A stretch of 64,000 bases of DNA from Rhizobium leguminosarum (GCF_017876795.1 NZ_JAGIOR010000001.1:3870501-3934500); one strand, 5' to 3'; shown: positions 36,817-46,807, counted from the stretch's first letter. Notes: generated by a model from the letters alone, not told the origin. Made by a program: numbers and translations.

Positions 36817-38309
36817 GCCGCTTCTTCCGCATCCGATGACAGGAGGCGCATGTACGCCTTCGCTGATGTCGTCTCGACCGTCGCCTTCGGCAGGTAGGGG
36901 TAGATGGACAGGTCCAGTCGCGGCGGCCGGCGCTCCACCCGGCAAAGGATCAGATGCTTTACAGCGTCGAAGCCGATCGCTCCGAGTTGCAGAGCCTGCT
37001 TTACCGCCGCATGCAGATCAGAAAGCTCGAAGCTTTCCAGCAAGCGCAGAACCTGCACATACTCCCGCCGGCCATGCTTTGCCATGCGGCCTTCCATCAA
37101 CCGCCGCAGAGTGGCGAATTCCTCTGGCAAGTCCCAGCCCTGGAGAGGTGCTGCCTGATCCAGCGCATTGATCTTATGCTCGATCAGCGGCAAGTAATGC
37201 ACAGGATCGAAGACGACATCTTCTCGTTCCCAGCTCCGCGGATGGCGGGCGACAATCTCACCACGGCAACCGATCACCACTTCGTCGACATAGCCCCGGA
37301 CCCAAACATCCTGGTGGCCATAGGCAACCGGGACGGAATAGTCGTTGGTCTTGTACCGCACCAGCGACTGAGCCGTGACCTTGGCACTGGTCTGATCGCA
37401 GGCATCGAAGGGCGATAGTGGCAACGAACGCATGGCAGCCAGATCGCGCTGCAGCCGTTCTCCGATCGTCTCGCTCTCGCTGCGCAGTCTATCGCGCTGA
37501 CGCTTGCGGCATTGCTCCTCGAGCCAGATATTGAATGCACCCCATGTCGGAAACTGTGGGATCGGAACCATGAAGTTGCGCCTGGCGTAGCCAACAAGCC
37601 CCTCGACATTCCCCTTGTCGTTGCCTTTCCCCGGACGGCCATAGCGATCCCGGATCAGGTAGTGGGACAGGAAGCCGCTGAACAATCCGGCGCGCTTGCG
37701 TGTCCCATCGGGCAGGATCTTTGCCACAAGGCAGCGGTCGTTGTCGTAGACGATCGACTGTGGCACCGCCCCGAAGAACGCGAACGCATGGATGTGGCCG
37801 TCGACCCAGGCCTCAGAGACCGCCGCCGGATAGGCCCGTACATAGCAGCCATCGCTATGCGGCAGATCCAGCACGAAGAAATGGGCCTTCCGCTCGACAC
37901 CGCCGATCACCACCATCGCCTCGCCGAAATCGGCCTGCCCATGGCCCGGCGGATGAGCCAGCGGCACGAACACCTCCTGACGGCGCTGATCCCGTTCGCG
38001 CATGTAATCCTTGATGATCGTGTAGCCGCCGGTGAAGCCGCGCTCGTCCCGGAGCCGGTCAAACACTCGCTTGGCCGTATGGCGCTGCTTGCGCGGCACC
38101 TTCAGATCTTCATCGAGCCAATGATCGATCGTCGAAACAAATGCATCCAGCTTGGGTCGCCGGATCGGCAACTGACGCTGATAGCCGGGCGGTGTCGAAT
38201 ACGACACCATCTTGGAAACGCTGTCGCGAGATATGTTGAAATGCTTCGCAGCCTGACGACGGGTCATCCCTTCCGAGACGGCCAGGCGAACCTTCAGATA
38301 TAATTCCAC
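36813..38309 (-). CDS. istA: IS21 transposase IstA, copy 2
   Basis: The same 498-residue product as copy 1 by translation, GTG start at 38309. With two intact copies in direct orientation 14.1 kb apart, homologous recombination could delete the segment between them. Confidence 0.95.
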   Translation of the reverse strand: MELYLKVRLAVSEGMTRRQAAKHFNISRDSVSKMVSYSTPPGYQRQLPIRRPKLDAFVSTIDHWLDEDLKVPRKQRHTAKRVFDRLRDERGFTGGYTIIKDYMRERDQRRQEVFVPLAHPPGHGQADFGEAMVVIGGVERKAHFFVLDLPHSDGCYVRAYPAAVSEAWVDGHIHAFAFFGAVPQSIVYDNDRCLVAKILPDGTRKRAGLFSGFLSHYLIRDRYGRPGKGNDKGNVEGLVGYARRNFMVPIPQFPTWGAFNIWLEEQCRKRQRDRLRSESETIGERLQRDLAAMRSLPLSPFDACDQTSAKVTAQSLVRYKTNDYSVPVAYGHQDVWVRGYVDEVVIGCRGEIVARHPRSWEREDVVFDPVHYLPLIEHKINALDQAAPLQGWDLPEEFATLRRLMEGRMAKHGRREYVQVLRLLESFELSDLHAAVKQALQLGAIGFDAVKHLILCRVERRPPRLDLSIYPYLPKATVETTSAKAYMRLLSSDAEEAA

Positions 38310-38432
38310 GGTGTAGATCCCCTGTCCCTCCTGCTGTCATTTGCAGAAAGGAAATAGGTGGCCGGATTTTACTCCGCCCGCGGCTGGATTATTCCGCCGC
38401 TACCGTGGCCGACTTTTGCACCGCCGCTCTCA

Positions 38433-38858
38433 TCTAGGGCCGAGCATCTTGGACATTTCTTCTCACTTGCCGACCGGACTAGGAAGCAGTTGGTCCTCAC
38501 GACCGACGAGGCTTCCTTCCTGGTGGACTACATATCGACGGAGCGAAACTCAATTATTTCTCGGGTCCAGCGAACTGGAAGAGTTGAGTCGGCAAAGCTT
38601 TTCCTTCTTCCTACCGGCCGTCCTGTGACACAGCGCTTATTGCGACATCATTTTCGGCTCGCGAGCAAGGAGCTTAGCCTTCCCCGCAGCGTCACTCCGT
38701 TAGCTATCCGCCAACACTTCCTGTTCGAGTTCATGCAGCGGCTACAGACGGTGGCATATCCCGAAGTGGTCCATGTCGGAGGCGCATGCCACAAACACGG
38801 AGATACAAACGCCTGGCAAATTCAGGCGTGTCCGATGTGCCCACCCCTTGTAGTTTGA
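38433..38858 (+). pseudogene. Tyrosine-recombinase C-terminal fragment
   Basis: About 140 residues continue in frame from the IS21 right end. TDEASFLVDYISTERNSII, LFLLPTGRPVTQRLLRHHF and SVTPLAIRQHFLFEFMQRLQ resemble the C-terminal half of an XerC/D-type integrase, with IRQHF in the place of the HxxR box. The N-terminus is gone and the catalytic tyrosine is not evident. It lies 70 bp before the next recombinase gene and was probably the first gene of that operon. Confidence 0.55.
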
Positions 38859-38928
38859 ACTCCATCGCTTGGCGCTCCCCTCGCTATCGGAATCCACTCG
38901 GCATCAGCAAAATTGAGGAGCGGCTTGG

Positions 38929-40236
38929 ATGCGCAGCGTTGAAACACTTTGGGATGAAGGCTCAGCAGAGAGCAAGTTCGATGCGGATTTTTCCCATCCC
39001 GTCCATCGGATTAAGTCACTAAACGATCCAACCGCAATCACCGGGATACCGGATGACGTCACCCTCCTTTTCGACCGTGAGTTCAAGCCGCTTACCGAAA
39101 TGAATCTCTTTATCCTCAGTCATGCGAAGGATAGGCGGAATCTGTACAACACCGCGAACGGCTATGCCGACGATTTAGCCAACTACGAGATGTATTGCGA
39201 CTACAAAGGCATCACCTGGAGGGATGCGACCACCAGCGACATGGAGTTTTATCACTCAATTCTGTCATCAGGCGTTTCGTGGATTACACGCAAAACCTTT
39301 GCCCCTTCCACTATCGCCAGACGAATTGGGACTGTGAAGCATTTCTACAAGTTCTGCATCAACAAGGGTTTCATTTGCGACTCCGTCTCGTCACCACACC
39401 GTTACAAAGGCAATTCGTCTCGTGGGACCAAAGCGGTCAAAGTTAAATTTATCAATTTGCAGTCTTTGCGGCAAATTCTAACGGTGCTCGGTCCGTCCCC
39501 GGAAGAGAAGACGGCATCACCCACCCGGGATCGGACGGTAGCCGAATATTTGTTCCTCATCGGCGGACGCCTTGAAGATGCTGTTGCTCTCACCTTGACC
39601 GATGTTCTGAACTGGGAACTTGAGTTGCGCGAGCGACCAGACCGATTTCTGGTTGAGCACACGGTGGTAGGAAAGGGAGATGTCAAGCGCACCGTCCTTG
39701 TGCCGCGCCCTCTCGTGTCTCGTATCATCAGATACATTGAGACGACACGCGCCCAGATCATCGAGTTGGCCCTGAAGATCAAGGGACCCGCCTGGGCTCC
39801 GCCCAACAACGTTTTTTTGAACGGCGTTCAATCGAACCACCGGGACGTCGGCAATGCCGCGTCCGCTGATACACTCGGTAGGGCTTTCGTGGAAGGCGTC
39901 CGGAAAGCAGGAGTGCTAAAGGCCGAGGATCGAGTGCTATTTGGCACCGACGGCAAGCCGATCCGAGAACGAGGATCGCTAAAAACCGAAATTATGCTCG
40001 CGCCTAAACACTCGATACATCATCTTCGCCACACATTCGTTGCTGTCATTGCCGACGGTTTACGCCGCCACGGTAATTCTTCTCCTTTCAAGGTCATCCA
40101 AATGCTGCTGGGCCATTCATGGCTCTCGACGACCGTTGACACGTACGGCGGATCGCTGGCGCTAGATGAACCCGACATCGCAGACGCTTTCGAGGCGGTG
40201 CTGCGAAGCTATAACTTCCACGAGGACGACGGATGA
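38929..40236 (+). CDS. Tyrosine recombinase / site-specific integrase
   Basis: A 435-residue integrase that looks intact. It has a SAM-like core-binding region (about residues 50-150) and a catalytic domain with box I FLIGGRLEDAVALTL, HHLRHTFVAVIADGLRRHG and LLGHSWLSTTVDTYGG, giving R, HxxR, H and Y. The ATG at 38929 is the natural start. The stop overlaps the next gene by 4 bp. Lack of an N-terminal arm-binding domain of the lambda type fits transposon integrases such as Tn554 TnpA. Confidence 0.9.
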   Translation: MRSVETLWDEGSAESKFDADFSHPVHRIKSLNDPTAITGIPDDVTLLFDREFKPLTEMNLFILSHAKDRRNLYNTANGYADDLANYEMYCDYKGITWRDATTSDMEFYHSILSSGVSWITRKTFAPSTIARRIGTVKHFYKFCINKGFICDSVSSPHRYKGNSSRGTKAVKVKFINLQSLRQILTVLGPSPEEKTASPTRDRTVAEYLFLIGGRLEDAVALTLTDVLNWELELRERPDRFLVEHTVVGKGDVKRTVLVPRPLVSRIIRYIETTRAQIIELALKIKGPAWAPPNNVFLNGVQSNHRDVGNAASADTLGRAFVEGVRKAGVLKAEDRVLFGTDGKPIRERGSLKTEIMLAPKHSIHHLRHTFVAVIADGLRRHGNSSPFKVIQMLLGHSWLSTTVDTYGGSLALDEPDIADAFEAVLRSYNFHEDDG

Positions 40237-41710
40237 CCTCAAAACGGAAAGGCTCGCACCTTTGGGACGCAGTTCAGTCGAGAACCGAAGATGAGTTATA
40301 TCAGCCACAAATCACGATTACCGAAAAGGAGCTTATCGCAAGTGTTTCATTGAAAGGCGGTGGCACCTATGAGGCCGACTTTTCCGAAGCATTTCGAAAA
40401 CGACCAGAAATCAGCCGCGCCATTGCCACAGGCTTCATTGGGTCTTCGAACGGGTCTGCAAGGTCATCGGTTAAGAAAGCCGAGTACAACGCAAGTCTTT
40501 TCCTTACAACCTTTCTCGACGGGCTCCAAAAATCGTTCGGACAAAACGTAGCTACTCTCTCTCAACTCACTGAAAAAATTGGAAGTGACTATCTACGTTG
40601 GCTGTCTGGCGAATTGAAACTCGCTACCTTGCCTGCCGCAAAAGGGTCTTTGGGAGAGACCACCGTACCAGGAGTCTACAATCGTATCAGGCTAATCGTC
40701 GAGTTTCTTTCTGCCTCTCCTACCTATTCGAAGGACCTCAACGGCATCGTCTTCAAACCCAACCCGAAACCCGGATCACATAAAGCGATTAACCATCGCG
40801 AAGCCCTATCCGAAGCCGACATGCGGCTTATCATCGCCGCCTGTCAAAGAGAAATTCGGCAAACGATAAAGCAGCTGGAGGCTGGAGATACTCTTAAGAA
40901 AACGCCCGACCCGGAGCTTGATGTTTGTTCTTGGAACGAACGAACCTTCTACAAACTCGATGCTTGCGTTCAGGCCTACTTACATGCTGACAAAATTAGA
41001 GCCTGGGAGCGCGGTAACCTTGCGACTGAAATGCGGGGATTCGAACGCGCTACCCACGGAAGAAAAATCAACAGAGTCGTTATTCGCGAGCATCTTCATT
41101 TGACATCCGCGACAATAATTCCGTTTGTCATCCTCTTGGAAATGACAAACCTGTTTGCCGTCGACAGCCATATACTATTGACATGGGATGACGTTGGCGA
41201 TGCTCTGACGTCAGATAAACGGGGCAGAATCGCCACAAACAAGCCGCGTGGCGACGTTCTGCAGGTGAGAACGTTTCGGAAAAATGATCCGTATTACTTT
41301 TCACCACACAACCTTCTGCAGCTTCTCGACAAGCACACGGCGTACACCCGCACGCTCGTAGACGCCAAATTTTCTCGTAGGGTATTTCTATTCGTGGACG
41401 GAAAAGGGCGACCGAAAGCGTTCACGAGTCAGAACGACTCAAGCCTTCTACGCAAATGCCTGAACGCTTTCATTAAGAGAAACAAGCTCAAGCACTTCTC
41501 ACTCTCCCAACTAAAATCTACCGCCCCGGTTCTAGTAGGAGCAGATATCGGCGCTGCGAGAGAGTTGCTTCACCACGAGGATATCGGCACAACTCAATCC
41601 CACTATGATCCAGACGCTGCCAAGCGTGTGCGACGAGAGAAAATCGCTTTTGAGATGGCGATACGGGAACGATCTCTGGCAACCCTGGGCAAAGCCGACA
41701 CCCGAGGCAA
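40233..41710 (+). pseudogene. Second tyrosine recombinase, 5' piece, interrupted by ISAzo13-type element
   Basis: About 492 residues of a larger recombinase. The catalytic end has FSLSQLKSTAPVLVGADIGA and RELLHHEDIGTTQSHYDPDA; the HxxR box is weak, the final H and Y are clear. The frame enters the IS and stops at 41756. Removing both IS elements joins it in frame to 44427-44769, giving about 607 residues with a cysteine-containing C-terminal part (GRCPACPN). It is therefore probably inactive. Confidence 0.82.
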
Positions 41711-41790
41711 GGGCCTGACTAAGGATCTGACGCCATATAAGCACTGCATATTTTGACAAACCGGTGTCTGGCTTATGTCCGGATTGAAGG

Positions 41791-42132
41791 TCAGTAGTTG
41801 CGACCGTTTTGCTGTTTGAGCTTCTTGATACGGTGCCGTTGATAGGCGTCGATTTGCCGGAACGGCGGCATCCGTTTGTTAAAGATGAGATGCGTGATGG
41901 AGACGATGCAGGGGGTTTTGGTTTCCGGTCCGCCGATGTCCAACGCGCACACAATCCCGCCCTCTTCTCCCATGTAGAAAAGGCTTGTCACGTTGCAACC
42001 ATCGGGGATCTCGAGATCCGGGGATTGCTTGGTCAGCGTTATTTTAAGCGTTTGAGACAGCCTCGTTTCGAGGGGAAGTGACGCCTCGAGTTCACGAACA
42101 AGGTGATCGGTTTTCTCAGGATCATCGATCAT
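41791..42132 (-). CDS. Passenger protein of ISAzo13-type element
   Basis: A 113-residue protein starting at ATG 42132, overlapping the transposase stop by 11 bases. The N-terminal part is acidic and helical (MIDDPEKTDHLVRELEASLP), the middle reads LFYMGEEGGIVCALDIGG, and the end is very basic (YQRHRIKKLKQQNGRNY). I do not recognise a domain. Tight coupling suggests a role in transposition or its control, which is inference. Confidence 0.65.
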   Translation of the reverse strand: MIDDPEKTDHLVRELEASLPLETRLSQTLKITLTKQSPDLEIPDGCNVTSLFYMGEEGGIVCALDIGGPETKTPCIVSITHLIFNKRMPPFRQIDAYQRHRIKKLKQQNGRNY

Positions 42133-43369
42133 CGGCAACACTCTCGGCGATAGCGCTATCGGACACAACGGAGGTGGGCGAAATCGTGTAGTTCCACTCA
42201 CCGTGGAAGGGATCACGATCAATATTGATTGCATTCATTTCAGCATCGGTGATCTTGATGGCCTTGGGATAGTCATTTTCGTCGAGGCAACATTGAACGT
42301 CGAGCCCGTTGGCCGTCGTCGTGGCCCCGATCAGTTGAACGATGACCTCATGACTGACGAGGGGCTTGCCGCGCCAATTCTGTGTGATGAATGCAAATAG
42401 CCGGTGTTCTATGCGGTTCCATTTGCTGGTCCCCGGCGGGTGGTGAGCGACCGTGATAGCTAACCCAGTTTCATTGGCGAATGATTGAAGCTCGCGCTTC
42501 CACAGTCGCACACGGGCCCCGTTGCTGCCACCGCAATCGGCGGTAATGAGTAGACCGGTTGAACCAGGATAGCGGCTCTTTCCCAAGACATTCCACCACC
42601 GTCGAATGCTCTCTACGGCAAAGGCGGCGGTGTCATGATCGATGCCGACATTCACCCAACCCGAGTTGTTGGTGATGTCGTAGACGCCGTAAGGTGCGAC
42701 CTTGCCGAGTTCGGGTATCTTGAAGTCGTGAACGCGCACGGGTTCGGGGCCGCCTTTGGGACGCAGCTCACGCCCGCCGTTCTTGAAATCGCCAACCAGC
42801 TCCTTTTTCTTTGTGTCGACCGAAATGGCGGCCTGGCCGGCCGCCTGGAACTGCTTGATCTTCTCGTTGATGTGTTCGAACTGGGTGTCGCGGTCAGGAT
42901 GAGACGCCCCCTCCAAGGTCTTCTTGTTGGCCTGGAGGCTGAAGCCAAGCTTGCGCAGCAGCCGACCAACCAACTTCTGGCTGGCCGTAAAGCCGCGTTG
43001 TGCCAATGCGCCGGCAAGGTGGCGCTGGCTTCTGCTCACCCACAACAATGCTGCTTCAGGGTCGCCACGGATCGCCGATTGAACCAATTCTTCAAGTGCA
43101 GCCAAGAGGCCCGGCTCAGTCTCGATCTTTGGCCTGCGGCCGCCGCCCGGCCGCCGAACCCGGCGTTCCAGTCGTGCATCTGCGGTCCGCAACTCCGTAA
43201 GACCGCGCCCGATCGTACTGCGCGCAACGCCGGTCGCCGCCGAAACCGCCGTCACTCCACCCCGGCCCGCCGCGCGAGCCTCGGTTGCCGCCAACAAACG
43301 CCGTGCCCGCTCATCGAGATAAGGCGCAAGCGTCTCAAAGCGAGCTTTGATCGCCGCGATATCAATCAT
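42122..43369 (-). CDS. ISAzo13-family transposase
   Basis: A 415-residue transposase of the Rhodopirellula-type DDE family. The N-terminal helix-turn-helix region includes VSAATGVARSTIGRGLTEL. The core includes AISVDTKKKELVGDFKNGGR (first aspartate), LLITADCGGSNGARVRLWK (second aspartate) and HHPPGTSKWNRIEHRLFAFI (glutamate). All three acidic positions are present and the frame is intact. Confidence 0.9.
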   Translation of the reverse strand: MIDIAAIKARFETLAPYLDERARRLLAATEARAAGRGGVTAVSAATGVARSTIGRGLTELRTADARLERRVRRPGGGRRPKIETEPGLLAALEELVQSAIRGDPEAALLWVSRSQRHLAGALAQRGFTASQKLVGRLLRKLGFSLQANKKTLEGASHPDRDTQFEHINEKIKQFQAAGQAAISVDTKKKELVGDFKNGGRELRPKGGPEPVRVHDFKIPELGKVAPYGVYDITNNSGWVNVGIDHDTAAFAVESIRRWWNVLGKSRYPGSTGLLITADCGGSNGARVRLWKRELQSFANETGLAITVAHHPPGTSKWNRIEHRLFAFITQNWRGKPLVSHEVIVQLIGATTTANGLDVQCCLDENDYPKAIKITDAEMNAINIDRDPFHGEWNYTISPTSVVSDSAIAESVADDR

Positions 43370-43493
43370 CCAGGTCGCTCAAATTCATTCGCCCACTGAA
43401 TCAGAAAGTTTAACCTCCGTCCAGCATCGCTCATCTCTACACCAAGTAATCTACCAAGATCTAACGAATCGTTTGTTCCGTCTCAGGCCCTAA

Positions 43494-44426
43494 GAGGCTG
43501 CCCCAAAAAGATATGAGTGATTTCAGCCAGTTGTGATTCCCTCGGATTTGCGAAGATTCGATGGAGTGCACAATGGCCTGGACTGAAACCACCCGACAGC
43601 AATATGTCCGTCGGACGAGCCGATATGCAAGCGATGTTACCGATCGCGAATGGGAATTTATTGCGCCGTTCATGCCCGCGCCACGGCGCCTGGGCCGGCC
43701 ACGCAAGACCGATCTGCGCGAGGTTTTAAACGCCCTTCTCTATATCGCTTCGACAGGCTGCCAGTGGCGGATGCTGCCGAAGGACTTTCCGCCCTGTTCA
43801 ACGGTGCAGCGGTATTTCTATGAATGGCGGGCAATGGGTCTTTGGCCACGGATCAACCACCACCTCGTCATGGAGGCACGGGAGCTGGACGGGAAGGAAG
43901 CTTCACCGACGGCTGGCGCCATCGACAGCCAAAGCGTCAAAACTACTGAAAGCGGCGGTATTCGGGGCTTTGATGCGGGTAAGAAGATCAAGGGCCGCAA
44001 GCGCCACATCATTGTTGATACGCTCGGGCTGATGGTCGGCCTCATGGTGCACAGCGCTGATATCCAGGACCGCGACGGCGCTCCCGATCTCCTGAAATCT
44101 ATCCGCAACCGATGGCCGTGGCTCCTTCATGTCTTCGCCGATGGCGGCTATGCGGGCGACAAGCTGAAAAAGCGGCTGCAGAAAATAGGAAAATGGACAC
44201 TCGAAATTATCAAGCGTACCGACAAGGCCAAGGGTTTCGAAATCCTGCCGCGCCGCTGGGTCGTCGAGAGGACGTTCGCCTGGCTGGGACGATGCAGAAG
44301 ATTGGCCAAGGACTTCGAGACATCCATCGCTTCAGCAGAAGCCTGGATAACCATCGCTCGCATCCGAATGCTCACCAGGCGGCTGGCAAGATACGGATAT
44401 CGTTGAAACCTTTTCGAGTCAGACTC
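43494..44426 (+). mobile_element. IS5-family element with TAA duplication
   Basis: A 933-bp element. Left end gaggctgccccaaaaag and inverse of the right end gagtctgactcgaaaagg form imperfect inverted repeats. The trinucleotide taa flanks it (43491-43493 and 44427-44429), the short duplication typical of the IS427 subgroup. It is inserted exactly at the right edge of the ISAzo13-type element. Confidence 0.88.
43573..44406 (+). CDS. IS5-family transposase
   Basis: A 277-residue DDE transposase beginning MAWTETTRQQYVRRTSRYAS; I prefer this ATG (GGAG 6 bases upstream) to the one at 43561. Motifs: the N-terminal DUF4096-like part with LLYIASTGCQWRMLPKDFPP, the first aspartate in AIDSQSVKTTE, GRKRHIIVDTLGL, the second in VFADGGYAGDKL, and the C-terminal RRWVVERTFAWLGRCRRLAK with the glutamate. 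Single frame, intact. Confidence 0.95.
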   Translation: MAWTETTRQQYVRRTSRYASDVTDREWEFIAPFMPAPRRLGRPRKTDLREVLNALLYIASTGCQWRMLPKDFPPCSTVQRYFYEWRAMGLWPRINHHLVMEARELDGKEASPTAGAIDSQSVKTTESGGIRGFDAGKKIKGRKRHIIVDTLGLMVGLMVHSADIQDRDGAPDLLKSIRNRWPWLLHVFADGGYAGDKLKKRLQKIGKWTLEIIKRTDKAKGFEILPRRWVVERTFAWLGRCRRLAKDFETSIASAEAWITIARIRMLTRRLARYGYR

Positions 44427-44769
44427 TAAGGCTGAAAAGACGGCCGTCACGCCCGGCTTCCTCTGTACCGAACCTTTGAATTCCCCTTACCGAGATCAAA
44501 TTGCCGGGAGGATGTGCACCGCCTACGGTAGGTGCCCAGCCTGCCCCAACGCCACGGTCGACGATCAATCACCTAAGTCGGCCTACCGTCTGGCTGAGCT
44601 TTTGTCTTTGCTCATCGATCACCAAGCCAAATGCCTAGAAGCTCGATGGCTTGCGCATTGGAAACCTCAGGTCGATGCATTGAAAACTTTCTGGTTAAAA
44701 AGCTTCGATTCCAAAACCATCGCTGCAGCTGCGAGCCTGAAGCTCTCGCCATTGCCGGAGGTAGATTAA
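44427..44769 (+). pseudogene. Second tyrosine recombinase, 3' piece
   Basis: The frame reads from the IS5 right junction through AEKTAVTPGFLCTEPLNSPY, a cysteine cluster CTAYGRCPACPN and a helical end up to the stop at 44769. It carries no integrase catalytic residues and continues the frame broken at 41710. The stop overlaps the next ATG (TAATG), confirming the original operon order. Confidence 0.8.
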
Positions 44770-46805
44770 TGTCGTCACGACAGGGAACGAGGAACCCCGA
44801 CCCGATTTTCCTACTACCTGACGCAGAACTTTCAGTAATGAGGTTTAGCGAAAGGTCTTGGTGGTTCGACCGAACATGGCACTTTGATACCGCGAATCCC
44901 GGATCACGATACCCCTCTTTGAATTGGAGCCTGTACTGCACTGAGGAGCACTGGCAATGCCCACGATGGCAGAAATTGATCGGCGCGGGACGAAGGTTTC
45001 TAGCGTCGCTTCAGCATGAGAATGTAACTGGCACCAAAGCAGGCGACCATACAATTAGCCTCTTTGGAGACCGCCTTCGGTTCTTTACCCATTGGATGTA
45101 CGCAGACGGATATTCACACTTTAGAGAGATCGGCACTCATGCGTTTTCGTCGTACCAGGACTATACGCTGAGCATACTTGCCGACGAAGCAGTTGAGAAG
45201 CGAACGCTCTCAACCATCGCGGCCTACTTGGATATTCCTCGACGTCTGCATCTGCAGTCGCGTCTCTTCCAGAGCATTCCGGATATGATTATTCCCACTG
45301 ATCCGCTCGGAGGCGAGACCGGCACGAGCATCTGCAAAAGATTGGACCTGGACGACTACGGAAACGTCCAACCCGTTCCGGACCAGATAGCGCGACCCGC
45401 CATTCAGAAGGCAATTGAATGGGTCGACTGTTTCTCCATAGATATCTTAAACGCCATTGAACTTCGGTCATTCCTTTTCCGTCGCGTGGCATCTTGGAAC
45501 AGTAACAGTTATACAACCCCGATCAACAGTGGCCTTACGGGCTTTCGCTTCAACATCGGAGGACGCGACGCAGAGTGGCGTCCGCCACTTGTTGCCTCAC
45601 TGCCAGTCCGCATCGACACCGAGCGAGGGCAACAAACTGTCCAGCTGTCGCCGCTCCAACAACTCAGCGACCTCACTGAAGACCTTGTCGGCGCATGTGG
45701 CATCACGATCCACGGCCTAACCGGTTTTCGATCATCTGAAGGAGCTAGTCTCAAAGCGCTGCCGCTTTCTGCAACCGGTTTGCCAGCTTGTATTGAGATT
45801 CGGCCATCGCAAATTGGCCTCAACGAGGTTTTCTACATCAAAGGGAAGTTGACCAAAGGCCGCCAGGAGCCAGTGGAATGCGAGTGGGTCGCTGGTATGC
45901 GTCCAAGGGGGACGGACTACATCCCGCCGCCAGTTCGAGCCGCCATTGTCCTCACGAAAATCTTTTCATTTTGGCGTGATTTATCTGGTGCCGAAGACCT
46001 ATGGGTCTCTGTAAAGCGAGGAAGCGGATTTGCAAGGCATAAGCGGAATGTGACCCGTGTCCTAACGAGTTCCCTTCTCAACTACGAAAACAATTTCATA
46101 CGCCGCCACGTTTCGATTCCCAACAAGTTTCGAGGATGGCGCGTCAACAGGGCGCAATGGCGTAAGAAATTCTCGCACGACATCATTAAATCCGACCCAG
46201 ACGCGATACCGGAAGTACGGTTGCATTATCAGCACTTGTCCGACCACATCGTGGAAAGCGCCTATTTCGGAACGGATGCAAAGCTACTGCAGCTGATCGA
46301 GGACGAGGCAATGAACCAGGCGGCCCAGGACATCGCTCGCATGATCTATGGGGAGCAACCATACCAGTCGAGGGTCATAGACCAGCTCGCCGCAGCACTA
46401 AAACGTCTTTCGGTCGAAACCAAGGAACCAGAGGATATCGCAGTAACGATAAGGCGGGAACTCGCACATGAGGGCATTCGTGTTTGGACGGGTATGCACG
46501 GCGACTGCTTTTACAGATGGGAAAACGCCCTCTGCCATATTCGCTCGAAGGGAAATGTCAGTCTGACGGATGACCGGCCCCTATTCGAAGACAGAAGCAA
46601 CAACACTTGTGGCAGCTGCTCAAATTACATCGTGTACGGTCGACACCGACCATATTCGCTTTCGACATTCAAAAAACGACGAAAAGAATGGAAGGACATG
46701 CTAGCAGCTGGAGAATTGCTGCTAGCTGAGGCGCTACATCAAAAGATGACAGTCGCACGGAATTATTGCTCAGCACTTCGAATACCTGAAGACGAGTTGA
46801 GCTAG
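44769..46805 (+). CDS. Third, large tyrosine recombinase with C-terminal cysteine motif
   Basis: A 678-residue protein, apparently intact. The catalytic region includes box I HGLTGFRSSEGASLKALPL, a degenerate second box RVNRAQWRKKFSHDIIKSD and HLSDHIVESAYFG with the likely tyrosine. A C-terminal part holds CGSCSNYIVYGRHR, a possible zinc site. Size and layout recall TnpB of Tn554-like transposons. It is translationally coupled to the upstream gene and 2 bp before the next. Confidence 0.78.
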   Translation: MSSRQGTRNPDPIFLLPDAELSVMRFSERSWWFDRTWHFDTANPGSRYPSLNWSLYCTEEHWQCPRWQKLIGAGRRFLASLQHENVTGTKAGDHTISLFGDRLRFFTHWMYADGYSHFREIGTHAFSSYQDYTLSILADEAVEKRTLSTIAAYLDIPRRLHLQSRLFQSIPDMIIPTDPLGGETGTSICKRLDLDDYGNVQPVPDQIARPAIQKAIEWVDCFSIDILNAIELRSFLFRRVASWNSNSYTTPINSGLTGFRFNIGGRDAEWRPPLVASLPVRIDTERGQQTVQLSPLQQLSDLTEDLVGACGITIHGLTGFRSSEGASLKALPLSATGLPACIEIRPSQIGLNEVFYIKGKLTKGRQEPVECEWVAGMRPRGTDYIPPPVRAAIVLTKIFSFWRDLSGAEDLWVSVKRGSGFARHKRNVTRVLTSSLLNYENNFIRRHVSIPNKFRGWRVNRAQWRKKFSHDIIKSDPDAIPEVRLHYQHLSDHIVESAYFGTDAKLLQLIEDEAMNQAAQDIARMIYGEQPYQSRVIDQLAAALKRLSVETKEPEDIAVTIRRELAHEGIRVWTGMHGDCFYRWENALCHIRSKGNVSLTDDRPLFEDRSNNTCGSCSNYIVYGRHRPYSLSTFKKRRKEWKDMLAAGELLLAEALHQKMTVARNYCSALRIPEDELS

Positions 46806-46807
46806 AA

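Larger units (their letters stand above)
35925..38432 (-). mobile_element. IS21-family element, copy 2
   Basis: 2508 bp, the same length as copy 1. The only difference I noticed is C/T at 23585 versus 37686, synonymous in istA. Left flank gcgcg and right flank tctag give no target duplication, and the flanks do not pair with those of copy 1 either. Its left end truncates recombinase 2 and its right end truncates a tyrosine-recombinase gene. Confidence 0.95.
41711..43491 (-). mobile_element. ISAzo13-type insertion element
   Basis: A roughly 1.78-kb element with a DDE transposase and a passenger gene. Terminal sequence gggcctga at 41711 mirrors gggcctga read inward from about 43490. Removal, with a 2-bp aa duplication, restores the host recombinase frame. 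The exact ends are uncertain by one or two bases. Confidence 0.75.

Noticed and set aside
38341..38628. Open frames starting inside the IS21 right end and running into flanking DNA
   Set aside because: They are chimeric frames; only the one continuing a recognisable recombinase fragment was kept.
41030..41060. tRNA-like T-loop sequence (ggggattcgaacgcg)
   Set aside because: It lies in the coding frame of a recombinase and has no cloverleaf around it.
43561..43575. ggagtgcacaatg shared by the IS5 transposase start and the right end of module 1
   Set aside because: A 13-base match is expected by chance in 64 kb and both are simply ribosome-binding sites followed by ATG.
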